Source of the DNA: Solirubrobacterales bacterium
GTDB taxonomy: Bacteria > Actinomycetota > Thermoleophilia > Solirubrobacterales > Solirubrobacteraceae
DNA: 16,678 nt
Assembly: GCA_017354065.1 (NCBI GenBank)
Contig: JAFMRN010000015.1
Location: 1-16,678 of the forward strand
Direction of reading: 5' to 3'
The notes below the pieces were generated by a model. That model had not been told where the DNA came from and searched no databases. It saw only the letters and a list, made by a program, of their open reading frames with translations. A program made the translations under genes and the position numbers. Shown in pieces: positions 1-5,708 of this stretch. Every line of letters begins with the position of its first letter. The stretch's first letter is position 1.

Positions 1-545
1 CACCACGACGCTTGGGCGTCGGTCGAGACGCCGATCGCGCCCGCCACGTGCGCGGCCCAGCCGTCACCGGTCTGCACCAGCCAGTGATCGTGGCGCGCGG
101 GGAAGTAGAAGATCGGTTTGCCCCGGGCCGCCTCCACGACCGCGCGTACGTTGCGCATGATCAAAGAGCGCCGCGCAAGACAGCCGAGCAGCGCCGTCTC
201 CAGGTGCGCGAACAGCGCGTAGTCCCCCTCAATCGTCAACACGGACTCAAACGGCGAGATCGCGTCGCCCTCGTGCAGGGCCTCGACTCGCAACTCCGGC
301 CAGCCGTCAACCCAGACCCCATCCGGATCCAAATACCCGGAGCAGAGCTTCAGGATCGCGACCGCCTCATCAATCCCGCCCAGCAGCGATTGGCGCTTCT
401 GGAACACCTGCATTGTCAGGTGCGGGTGATGGTTCTCCGCCTCCAACAGGCTCTTGGTGTGCACGAAGTAGGCATCGGAGTAGTAGCCACGCCGAAGCCG
501 GTCCACCGGCAGCCGGAAGACCTCAGGGCTGAGCCGCTCGCTCAT
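1..545 (-). CDS. pncB: Nicotinate phosphoribosyltransferase family protein (partial, N-terminal part)
   Basis: The reading frame is open from an ATG at 545 to the left edge, giving about 181 residues, and the C-terminal part is missing. It begins MSERLSPEVFRLPVDRLRRG, followed by YYSDAYF (residues 21-27), a form of the Y-[ST]-D-x-YF motif near the N-terminus of nicotinate phosphoribosyltransferases. LTMQVFQKR lies near residue 45, and PARHDHWLVQTGDGWAAHV and GVSTDAQAS lie near the edge, both typical of this family. The enzyme joins nicotinate to PRPP to make nicotinate mononucleotide in the NAD salvage (Preiss-Handler) pathway in the cytoplasm. Its ATG overlaps the TGA of the upstream M20 peptidase gene (ATGA), so the two are probably translationally coupled. 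Family membership is well supported by motifs. Substrate preference (nicotinate over nicotinamide) is inferred from family. Confidence 0.8.
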   Translation of the reverse strand, partial: MSERLSPEVFRLPVDRLRRGYYSDAYFVHTKSLLEAENHHPHLTMQVFQKRQSLLGGIDEAVAILKLCSGYLDPDGVWVDGWPELRVEALHEGDAISPFESVLTIEGDYALFAHLETALLGCLARRSLIMRNVRAVVEAARGKPIFYFPARHDHWLVQTGDGWAAHVAGAIGVSTDAQASW

Positions 546-1861
546 GCCAGCAGCGTGCGCGCCAGGGAGTGGAAGAACTCGGTGGCCTGGCCCAGGTCGC
601 GCACGGAGATCCGCTCATCCGCGCTGTGGACCAGCGGCGCAACCTGGGTGAGCGGCATCTGATGATGGGGGAAGAAGCCATACGCGATCAGCTCCGGGAA
701 CGCGCGGCGGAACCAGCTCGAGTCGCTGTAGCCGGGCAACAGCACCGGCACCGCTTCCGCGTCGTGCTTACGCAAATAGGTCCGGATCTCGTCCATGAGC
801 GGCGACTCGGGCGGTGACAGATAGCCGTAGACCTCCTCACTGAAGGAGATCTCGACCAGCTCGGCGGTCTCACCCAGGACCTCATGCAGCGCGGCCAGCG
901 CCACATCGGGTCCGAGCCCGGGCGGAACGCGGCAGTCGACCTTCAAGGTCGCCTCTGAGGGGATCACGTTGATCTTGTCGGAGGCGTGGGCCATCGTCGG
1001 GGCGAGCGTGACGCCGAACATCGGCTCGACCAGCGCCGGCAGGACCGGGTCGACCCCGGCAAGGCGCTTCAAGGTCTCCGCCACGGTGTCGGCATCCACG
1101 TCGCCGGCCGGCGTGCCGGTCAGCGCGGCGGCGAGCTGGCGCGGCGGCTCTGTCAGCGTCACCCCCGGCTGCGCCTCCGCGAGTCGCGAGAGCACCGGCG
1201 CCAGCTTCGCCAGCGCGTTTTCACCGTTGCGCGGCAGTGAAGCGTGACCCGCATGTCCCCGGGCGCGCAGCAGCAGGCGGAAGATGCCCTTCTCACCGCA
1301 GCAGACCCCGTGGTAGCGCGTCCCGTCCAGCTCAAAGGCGGCGCCCGCGCCTTCATTCAGCAGGTAGTCACAGCGGACCTTGTCAGGGTGCTGTTCGGTC
1401 AGGAAACGGGCGCCGACCTCACCGCCGGTCTCCTCATCTGAGACGACGAAGACCTTCAGCGCGCCGCGCCCGGGACGCCAGCCCGAGTGTCCGAGCGCCG
1501 CTGCGGCGACGACCTCACCGACGGTCTGGGACTTCATGTCCAGGGCACCGCGGCCCCAGAGAAAACCGTCGGAGTCGACGTCCCCGGACCAGGGGTCATG
1601 CTGCCACTCAGCCGGGTTCGCCAGCACGGTGTCCACGTGAGACAGGTAGCCGAGCACCGGTCCGGGCGCTCCGGAGTCGAGCGTGGCGATCAGGTTCGGT
1701 CGCTCCGGAACCGCCGCCAGCTGCTCAGTCTCAAAGCCGGCGGCGCGCAGATAGTCATCCAGGTACTGGATCGCGGCGCGCTCGTTCCCCGGCGGGTTGA
1801 CCGTGTTGAAGCGGATCAGCCGCTGAAGGACCTCGGTGCTCTCGGCCTGGAGGTCGGACAT
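542..1861 (-). CDS. M20 family metallopeptidase (ArgE/DapE/CPG2-like)
   Basis: This is a 439-residue cytoplasmic zinc-dependent amidohydrolase/peptidase. The M20 metal ligands are visible in order: H75 and D77 in SHVDTV, D108 in GRGALDMKS, the catalytic/ligand pair E143-E144 in SDEETGG, E170 in LLNEGAG, and a C-terminal His (about H412) in LVHSADERIS. The dimerisation or lid domain starts around residue 190 with RARGHAGHASLP. Length is normal for the family. The frame stays open further upstream, but I place the start at the ATG at 1861 (MSDLQAESTEVLQRL). There the fold begins, and a TAGGCT box lies 8 bp upstream, consistent with a leaderless mRNA. The substrate cannot be read from sequence; acetylornithine, succinyl-diaminopimelate or dipeptides are all possible. 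It is the first gene of a unit with the downstream nicotinate phosphoribosyltransferase and is divergent from the HisN-like phosphatase. Confidence 0.9.
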   Translation of the reverse strand: MSDLQAESTEVLQRLIRFNTVNPPGNERAAIQYLDDYLRAAGFETEQLAAVPERPNLIATLDSGAPGPVLGYLSHVDTVLANPAEWQHDPWSGDVDSDGFLWGRGALDMKSQTVGEVVAAAALGHSGWRPGRGALKVFVVSDEETGGEVGARFLTEQHPDKVRCDYLLNEGAGAAFELDGTRYHGVCCGEKGIFRLLLRARGHAGHASLPRNGENALAKLAPVLSRLAEAQPGVTLTEPPRQLAAALTGTPAGDVDADTVAETLKRLAGVDPVLPALVEPMFGVTLAPTMAHASDKINVIPSEATLKVDCRVPPGLGPDVALAALHEVLGETAELVEISFSEEVYGYLSPPESPLMDEIRTYLRKHDAEAVPVLLPGYSDSSWFRRAFPELIAYGFFPHHQMPLTQVAPLVHSADERISVRDLGQATEFFHSLARTLLA

Positions 1862-1869
1862 GGAGCGGG

Positions 1870-1875
1870 AGCCTA
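1870..1875 (-). promoter_or_regulatory. Candidate -10 box (TAGGCT) for the leaderless M20 gene
   Basis: On the minus strand TAGGCT is followed by 8 nt and then the ATG at 1861, so transcription would start at or next to the start codon. No Shine-Dalgarno sequence is present between the box and the ATG. The same box-to-start geometry recurs at several other genes in the window. No clear -35 is seen. Confidence 0.4.
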
Positions 1876-1896
1876 ACGGCGTGGGCGGCCGCCCGG

Positions 1897-1902
1897 TACA
1901 GT
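1897..1902 (+). promoter_or_regulatory. Candidate -10 box (TACAGT) for the HisN-like gene
   Basis: TACAGT lies 46 bp upstream of the GTG start at 1949, in the 87-bp divergent gap with the M20 gene. A transcript starting near 1909 would carry a leader of about 40 nt containing the GGAG Shine-Dalgarno at 1938-1941, which is 7 nt before the GTG. The -35 is not obvious. Confidence 0.35.
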
Positions 1903-1948
1903 CGCGGCGCGTGAAAGCCCACGCCCAACTCAGAACCGGAGCCAACCA

Positions 1949-2755
1949 GTGACCGCCGCCCCCGAGCACGTCGGGGATCTGGCGCTGGCGTTGGCACTAG
2001 CTGACATCGCCGATCAGATCACGACCCCGAAGTTCAAGGCAGCGGACCTGGAGGTCGAGACCAAGCCGGACCTGACGCCGGTCTCAGAGTCGGACAAGGC
2101 CGCTGAGCTCGCGATCCGCGAGCACCTCAAGCAGGTCCGTCCCGACGACGCCGTGGTGGGCGAGGAGTTCGGCGCCGAGGAGGCCAAGAACGGCCGCCGT
2201 TGGATCCTCGATCCGATCGACGGCACCAAGAGCTATGTGCGCGGGATGCCGACCTGGTCGACGCTGATCGCGCTCCAGGACCAGGGTGAGACGATCGTCG
2301 CGGTCGTCGCCATGCCCGCCGTCGCGCGGCGCTGGTGGGCGACCAAGGGCGGAGGTGCCTGGACGCTGAATCGCGCGCTCGGCGGCGGCGAGGCCGAACG
2401 CTGTCAGGTCTCCAAGGTCCCCGACCTGGCTCACGCACAACTCGGCTGGAGCGGAATCGAGGACTGGGACGCCGAGGGCAAGGGCGAGCAGATCATCAAG
2501 CTGGCCCGGTCCTGCTGGCGGACCCGCGGGATGGGGGACGCCTGGCAGTACATGCTCGTCGCCGAGGGCGCCTTTGAGATCGCCACCGACCCCGAAGCCA
2601 CGCTCTGGGATCTGGCGGCCCCCGCGCTGATAGTGGAGGAGGCCGGCGGCACGTTCACGAGCGTCTCCGGCGATCCTGACCCGGGAACCGGCAGCGGGCT
2701 CGCGACCAACGGGCTCGTGCATGACCGCGTCCTGGCGATCCTTGCCGGCGACTAA
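1949..2755 (+). CDS. hisN: Inositol monophosphatase family phosphatase, probable histidinol-phosphatase
   Basis: The 268-residue protein has all core motifs of the Mg2+-dependent lithium-sensitive phosphatase superfamily: DLTPVSESDK (41-50), the metal-binding GEEFG (71-75), WILDPIDGTKSYVRGMP (85-101) with D88 and D91 as metal ligands, and a C-terminal LWDLAAPALIVEEAGG near residue 220. The tract after the DPIDGT motif (KSYVRGMPTWSTLIAL) resembles the HisN-type histidinol-phosphatases of actinobacteria, which perform the penultimate step of histidine synthesis. General inositol-1-phosphatase or 3'-phosphoadenosine phosphatase activity cannot be excluded. The GTG start at 1949 is chosen because GGAG at 1938-1941 sits 7 nt upstream and the protein starts at the expected family position. 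No other his genes are nearby. Confidence 0.85.
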   Translation: MTAAPEHVGDLALALALADIADQITTPKFKAADLEVETKPDLTPVSESDKAAELAIREHLKQVRPDDAVVGEEFGAEEAKNGRRWILDPIDGTKSYVRGMPTWSTLIALQDQGETIVAVVAMPAVARRWWATKGGGAWTLNRALGGGEAERCQVSKVPDLAHAQLGWSGIEDWDAEGKGEQIIKLARSCWRTRGMGDAWQYMLVAEGAFEIATDPEATLWDLAAPALIVEEAGGTFTSVSGDPDPGTGSGLATNGLVHDRVLAILAGD

Positions 2756-2766
2756 CGCACCGAAAA

Positions 2767-2785
2767 ATTCCCCTTCTGGGGCAAT
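2767..2785. promoter_or_regulatory. Imperfect palindrome upstream of the arsR-like gene
   Basis: The arms ATTCCCC and GGGGcAAT surround a TTCT centre. The palindrome lies just after the hisN-like stop and overlaps the expected -35 position of the TATCAT box at 2803. It could be an operator for autoregulation by the ArsR-type product. A weak terminator is also possible, but there is no T-tract. Confidence 0.3.
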
Positions 2786-2802
2786 GGTGTGCTCCGCCGT
2801 CC

Positions 2803-2808
2803 TATCAT
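2803..2808 (+). promoter_or_regulatory. Candidate -10 box (TATCAT) for the arsR-like unit
   Basis: TATCAT is followed by 8 nt and then the ATG at 2817, which opens a short leader ORF. The transcript would begin at or next to that ATG. No good -35 is visible; the expected location is covered by the palindrome at 2767-2785. Confidence 0.45.
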
Positions 2809-2816
2809 CTGCGCTG

Positions 2817-2843
2817 ATGTCTGAGTACCGACCCCTCCGATGA
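2817..2843 (+). CDS. Possible 8-residue leader peptide (MSEYRPLR) overlapping arsR
   Basis: An ATG at 2817, placed 8 nt after the TATCAT box, opens a short frame encoding MSEYRPLR. It ends with TGA at 2841-2843, and this stop overlaps the ATG of the regulator gene (ATGA at 2840-2843). The arrangement would let ribosomes that load on a leaderless mRNA reinitiate at arsR, which has no Shine-Dalgarno of its own. The peptide may have no function beyond coupling. Expression is inferred from geometry only. Confidence 0.35.
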   Translation: MSEYRPLR

Positions 2844-3178
2844 GGGACATCGCTCACCCAGAGGCTGAGCAACTCAGCCTCCCCGGTGTGCTCCACGCGT
2901 TGTCCGACCCCGTCCGCCTGGAGATCGTGCGGGCGCTAGGTCAGCACCCCAACGAGGTGCCCTGCGGCGCACTTGAGGTCCCCGTCTCCCGCTCGACGCT
3001 CACCCATCACCTGAAGGTGCTCCGGGACGCGGGACTGACCCGCACCAGACGCGACGGTCCTCAGCGCCTGGTATCACTCCGCACCACGGACGTTGAAGCC
3101 CGATTCCCCGGGCTACTTGACTGTGTGCTCGCTGACGCGCATAATGATGCGCGGGCGTGCGCTCAGGTGCACGCCTGA
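2840..3178 (+). CDS. ArsR-family winged helix-turn-helix transcriptional regulator
   Basis: The 112-residue protein is a single winged-helix domain: LSDPVRLEIVRAL (about 21-33) is the first recognition block, VSRSTLTHHLKVLRDAGL (about 50-67) is the DNA-recognition helix, and TRTRRDGPQRLVSLR is the wing. Length is typical for small ArsR proteins. Cysteines occur at CGALE and near the C-terminus, but no classical ELCVCDL metal site is present, so the effector is unknown. The start at 2840 has no Shine-Dalgarno and overlaps the stop of a possible leader peptide. It stands alone between hisN and the sigma factor gene. Targets are unknown; its own upstream palindrome or the palindrome-rich region downstream are candidates. 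Confidence 0.85.
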   Translation: MRDIAHPEAEQLSLPGVLHALSDPVRLEIVRALGQHPNEVPCGALEVPVSRSTLTHHLKVLRDAGLTRTRRDGPQRLVSLRTTDVEARFPGLLDCVLADAHNDARACAQVHA

Positions 3179-3182
3179 CCTC

Positions 3183-3203
3183 AGCCGGCTCGTCCCGGCT
3201 TTC
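3183..3203 (+). terminator. Weak hairpin after arsR
   Basis: AGCCGG and CCGGCT pair around a 6-nt loop 4 nt after the arsR stop, followed by TTTC. The stem is short and the U-tract poor, so termination is uncertain. Confidence 0.3.
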
Positions 3204-3219
3204 ATAGGATTCCGCGAGA

Positions 3220-3238
3220 AACCCATAGGAATTGGGTT
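3220..3238. repeat. Inverted repeat in the arsR-sigma intergenic region
   Basis: AACCCA and TGGGTT flank a 7-nt centre. Two near-identical CATAGGA(A)TT sequences (starting at about 3203 and 3224) lie in and beside it. It may be a protein-binding site; no match to a known operator is recognised. Confidence 0.35.
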
Positions 3239-3309
3239 AGAAGTGGTCTCCCACACGAAACCCCAGGGGCAGGAAAGCGTTGGGTTCGTGAAGAACACAG
3301 CCTGGCTGG

Positions 3310-3336
3310 CCTGGTGTCCGCTCCACTGACACCAGG
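3310..3336. repeat. Perfect 9-bp inverted repeat upstream of the sigma factor promoter
   Basis: CCTGGTGTC and GACACCAGG are perfect complements separated by a 9-nt spacer, so like half-sites lie 18 bp apart, close to two helical turns. The repeat ends 46 bp before the -35 box. It fits a dimeric regulator site; no T-tract follows, so a terminator is less likely. Confidence 0.5.
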
Positions 3337-3342
3337 GCGGCG

Positions 3343-3356
3343 GTCAGACCTCTGAC
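3343..3356. repeat. Palindrome upstream of the sigma factor promoter
   Basis: GTCAGA and TCTGAC are perfect arms around a CC centre. It lies between the 9-bp inverted repeat and the CGGAC/GTCCG palindrome, 26 bp before the -35 box, at a position suited to an activator or repressor. Confidence 0.4.
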
Positions 3357-3360
3357 AAAA

Positions 3361-3376
3361 CGGACCGGGCAGTCCG
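3361..3376. repeat. Short inverted repeat abutting the sigma factor promoter
   Basis: CGGAC and GTCCG flank a 6-nt centre and end 6 bp before the TTGACA box. It is short enough to be chance alone, but it is the third palindrome in about 70 bp. Confidence 0.3.
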
Positions 3377-3382
3377 GATGGC

Positions 3383-3411
3383 TTGACAAGAACCTTCCGT
3401 AAGCGTATATT
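3383..3411 (+). promoter_or_regulatory. Near-consensus sigma-70 promoter of the sigma factor gene
   Basis: TTGACA at 3383-3388, a 17-bp spacer and TATATT at 3406-3411 match the bacterial housekeeping consensus at 11 of 12 positions with optimal spacing. Transcription should start near 3418. This is by far the strongest promoter visible in this high-GC window, and the local AT-richness makes a chance match unlikely. The TTG inside the -35 box is the only conventional start codon in the sigma reading frame upstream of the conserved domains, so it is easily mistaken for the gene start. Confidence 0.85.
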
Positions 3412-3436
3412 TCGATCATCTTCAAACCTTCGAACC

Positions 3437-3441
3437 AGGAG
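3437..3441 (+). promoter_or_regulatory. Shine-Dalgarno AGGAG in front of an ACG codon
   Basis: AGGAG lies about 20 nt after the predicted transcription start and exactly 7 nt before an in-frame ACG at 3449. No ATG, GTG or TTG in any frame follows at a workable distance. This site decides the proposed non-canonical start of the sigma factor. Confidence 0.55.
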
Positions 3442-3448
3442 TCCCAAA

Positions 3449-4468
3449 ACGGATACCAAGTCAACAATCAGCCGCGCACGCGGCGAGCATTCAGAGAAGG
3501 AAGCGACGACGCGACGCTCTCGCGGCGCGAACGCCCCTGCGGCCAAGACCAAGGCTCGCAACGCAGATAGCAGTCACCGCCGTCCTCACACCAGCACGAC
3601 GTCGCGCAACACGCGGGCCCGCAAGGAGATCCCGGTCGCTGACGGTTCGCTGGACTCGCTCGAGCTCTTTTACCGGGAAGCCCGTACTCATCATCTGCTT
3701 ACCGCCGCTGAGGAGATCGAGCTGGCGAAGCAGATTGAACGTGGCAACCTCGACGCCAAGGCACAGATGATCAACGCGAACCTGCGTCTGGTCGTCGCCC
3801 AGGCCCGCCGTTATCAGGGTCACGGGCTGCCGCTGGAGGACCTGGTCCAAGAGGGCATGCTCGGCCTGATTCGCGCGGTTGAGAAGTTCGACTACCGCAA
3901 GGGCTTCAAGTTCTCCACCTACGGGACGCTTTGGATTCGCCAGGCGATTCAGCGTGGCCTGCAGAACTCGGGTCGCACGATCCGTCTGCCCGTCCACGTC
4001 GCACAGCGCCAGGTCAAGGTCCGCAAGGTCGAGGGTGAGCTGAACCTGAAGCTGGGTCGCGAGCCCACCGACGAGGAGATTGCGATCGTCTCCGAGCTGC
4101 CGATCGAGCAGGTCGCCGAGGTTCGTGAGCTCTCCCTGGGCCTGGCCTCCCTGGACCAGCCGATCGGTGACGACGGTGAGATGGCCCTGGGTGACCTGCT
4201 CAACAGCGAGGATCCGGAGCCCGACGAGGTCGTTGCCGACAACTACCGTGACAACCAGGTCGCAACCCTGGTCGGTGAGCTGCCGAGCATGGAGGCGGAG
4301 GTCATCCGCCTGCGTTACGGCCTCGGTGGCGACGAGCCCCGCACCGTGCGCCAGACCTGCGCCGAGCTGGGTATCAGCCCGCGTGAGGCCTCCGAGCTGG
4401 AGTCCCGCGCACTGGCTGCCCTCGGCAAGTCAGAGGCACTGGCTTCGCTGCGCGCGAACCTGAACTAG
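3449..4468 (+). CDS. RNA polymerase sigma-70 family factor (group 2-like), apparent ACG start
   Basis: From the ACG at 3449 the product is 339 residues. Residues 1-65 are a basic Ser/Thr/Arg/Lys-rich tail that looks disordered. Region 1.2 (LELFYREARTHHLLTAAEEI) is near 71-90, region 2 runs from NLRLVVAQARR (111) through EDLVQEGMLGLIRAVEKFDY to STYGTLWIRQAIQRG (156-170), region 3 covers about 180-260, and region 4 (VIRLRYGL, then a helix-turn-helix at TVRQTCAELGISPREASE) covers about 278-330. It lacks the sigma-70 region 1.1 domain. The product would direct RNA polymerase to a subset of promoters. No ATG, GTG or TTG occurs in frame between the TTG of the -35 box (3383) and an ATG at 3767, which is already inside region 2. 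An AGGAG 7 nt upstream favours ACG; an ATC start or a sequencing error are alternatives. Key -10/-35 contact positions differ from the housekeeping consensus. The gene is monocistronic and ends at a strong hairpin. Confidence 0.88.
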   Translation, partial: TDTKSTISRARGEHSEKEATTRRSRGANAPAAKTKARNADSSHRRPHTSTTSRNTRARKEIPVADGSLDSLELFYREARTHHLLTAAEEIELAKQIERGNLDAKAQMINANLRLVVAQARRYQGHGLPLEDLVQEGMLGLIRAVEKFDYRKGFKFSTYGTLWIRQAIQRGLQNSGRTIRLPVHVAQRQVKVRKVEGELNLKLGREPTDEEIAIVSELPIEQVAEVRELSLGLASLDQPIGDDGEMALGDLLNSEDPEPDEVVADNYRDNQVATLVGELPSMEAEVIRLRYGLGGDEPRTVRQTCAELGISPREASELESRALAALGKSEALASLRANLN

Positions 4469-4476
4469 ACGTACCT

Positions 4477-4508
4477 CCCGGGGCTGGTCTCAAAGACCGG
4501 CCCCGGGG
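4477..4508. terminator. Bidirectional hairpin terminator between the sigma factor gene and rarA
   Basis: The arms 4477-4490 (CCCGGGGCTGGTCT) and 4494-4507 (AGACCGGCCCCGGG) pair over 14 positions with a single G-U wobble and a 3-nt loop. The hairpin sits in the 43-bp gap between convergent stop codons at 4468 and 4512, so it can serve both genes. No long T-tract is present on either side. Confidence 0.8.
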
Positions 4509-4511
4509 TCG

Positions 4512-5690
4512 TTAACGCGGGTAGATCTGCTCGTTGGCGAGCTCGGGCGGGAGGAACTGCACCTGGTCGCCGCCGGGCTCGGAGGCGTGCACGTAGCCCT
4601 CGCCGTGGCCGAGCTCGCGATCGAGGGCGGTGGCCGGATTGCGCAGCTGTGCGGGGACCTCGTAGTGGGGCCGCTCGGCGACCAGTTTGCGGGCGTTTTG
4701 CAGGCCTTTGTAGGAGGCCCAGCTCTTCGGTGAGCGGGCCAAATACGAGGTTACGTGCGCGAGCGTGATCCAGCACTCCGGCGGGCCGACCAGCTTCACG
4801 GCCTGCATGCCCGAGACCGCGACGGCCAGGGCGCCGGAGGCGGCGGTGCCGATCTCCTCGGAGGCGGAGATCACAAGCCGTCTGGCGATGAACTCGGGCG
4901 CTTCACCGCCGGCCTCCATCCGCGCCAGCCAGTACAGCGCGGCGCTCGGATCGGAGCCCCGGATCGACTTGATGAACGCGGAGATCACCGCGTAGTGGTC
5001 GTAGGCGACGGCCCTGGTGCCGGCGGCTGCCTCGATCGCTTGCAGGTCGATGGGGCTGCTGTCTCGTTTGGCTTCGACAGCAGCCTGGAGCGTGGTCAAC
5101 AGCCGGCGGGCGTCCCCGTTGGACGTCAGGATCAGATGCTCGCGGGCCTCGGGGCTGAGCGAGTGGCCGGTGCCGAGAAACTCGAGGCCGCGGTCCGCCA
5201 GGGTTGACAGGTCGGCGTCTGTCAGCGGTTCCAGAACGTGGACCTGGACGCGCGAGACCAGCGCGCGGTTCAGCTCGAAGCCGGGGTTCTCGGTGGTCGC
5301 CCCGACCAGCAGGACCGTGCCGTCCTCGACGTAGGGGAGCAGGGCGTCCTGCTGGGCCTTGTTCCAGCGGGCGATCTCATCGATGAACAGCAGCGTGCGC
5401 CGGCCGGTGGCGCGGCGGCTCTTGGCGCGGTCGATCACGGCTCGCAGCTCCTTGAGCCCGTCGGTGACGGCGTTGAGCTGCTCAAAGTCGGCGTCGGTCT
5501 CACGCGCGACGCACAGCGCGAGCGTCGTCTTGCCGCTGCCCGGCGGGCCCCAGAGGATCATCGAGTGCGGCCGGCGCAGCGCTTCTGTCAGCTGGGGCTG
5601 GCCGACGACCTGGTCCAGCGCCGTAGGGCGCATGCGGTCGGCCAACGGAGCCGCCAGGCTGTCGCCACCAAGCGTTAGCTGCTCGTCCAT
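4512..5690 (-). CDS. rarA: Replication-associated recombination protein A (AAA+ ATPase)
   Basis: The 392-residue protein has Walker A GPPGSGKT (48-55), Walker B LLFIDE (100-105) followed by a near-canonical IARWNKAQQDALLP, sensor 1 in GATTENPGFELNRAL (130-144), and the arginine/sensor 2 motif NGDARRLL. The C-terminal tetramerisation domain carries DHYAVISAFIKSIRGSDPSA, ALYWLARM, EFIARRLVISASEEIG and WASYKGL, all typical of RarA/MgsA/WRNIP1. It acts at stalled replication forks with SSB in the cytoplasm. The start at 5690 matches the family N-terminus; the frame remains open upstream by thousands of bases only because of the high-GC antisense effect. It starts 18 bp from the divergent aldehyde dehydrogenase start and converges on the sigma factor gene across a shared terminator. 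RuvB-like alternatives are excluded by the C-terminal motifs. Confidence 0.93.
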   Translation of the reverse strand: MDEQLTLGGDSLAAPLADRMRPTALDQVVGQPQLTEALRRPHSMILWGPPGSGKTTLALCVARETDADFEQLNAVTDGLKELRAVIDRAKSRRATGRRTLLFIDEIARWNKAQQDALLPYVEDGTVLLVGATTENPGFELNRALVSRVQVHVLEPLTDADLSTLADRGLEFLGTGHSLSPEAREHLILTSNGDARRLLTTLQAAVEAKRDSSPIDLQAIEAAAGTRAVAYDHYAVISAFIKSIRGSDPSAALYWLARMEAGGEAPEFIARRLVISASEEIGTAASGALAVAVSGMQAVKLVGPPECWITLAHVTSYLARSPKSWASYKGLQNARKLVAERPHYEVPAQLRNPATALDRELGHGEGYVHASEPGGDQVQFLPPELANEQIYPR

Positions 5691-5695
5691 CGGCG

Positions 5696-5701
5696 TATCG
5701 T
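5696..5701 (+). promoter_or_regulatory. Candidate -10 box (TATCGT) for leaderless aldehyde dehydrogenase mRNA
   Basis: TATCGT is followed by 7 nt and then the ATG at 5709. With only 18 bp between the two divergent start codons there is no room for a leader, so a leaderless transcript starting near 5708-5709 is the simplest reading. Any -35 would lie inside the start of rarA. Confidence 0.4.
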
Positions 5702-5708
5702 TCCATGG

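Noticed and set aside
12..662. Plus-strand open frame at the left edge
   Set aside because: It is antisense to the nicotinate phosphoribosyltransferase frame, which carries clear family motifs.
1862..1969. N-terminal extension of the M20 peptidase containing a hydrophobic stretch like a signal peptide
   Set aside because: The extension overlaps the divergent promoter region and the start of hisN. The conserved domain starts right after the ATG at 1861.
2084..2896. 270-codon minus-strand open frame over hisN and the arsR start
   Set aside because: No recognisable motif. It is a mirror of the strongly supported hisN gene in a GC-rich codon phase.
3383..3385. TTG as the start of the sigma factor gene
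   Set aside because: It forms the first half of a perfect TTGACA box with a 17-bp spacer to TATATT, and has no usable Shine-Dalgarno. It is better read as promoter than as start codon.
3202..3561. Minus-strand open frame across the sigma promoter region
   Set aside because: No family resemblance, and it overlaps the promoter, the palindromes and the sigma coding start.
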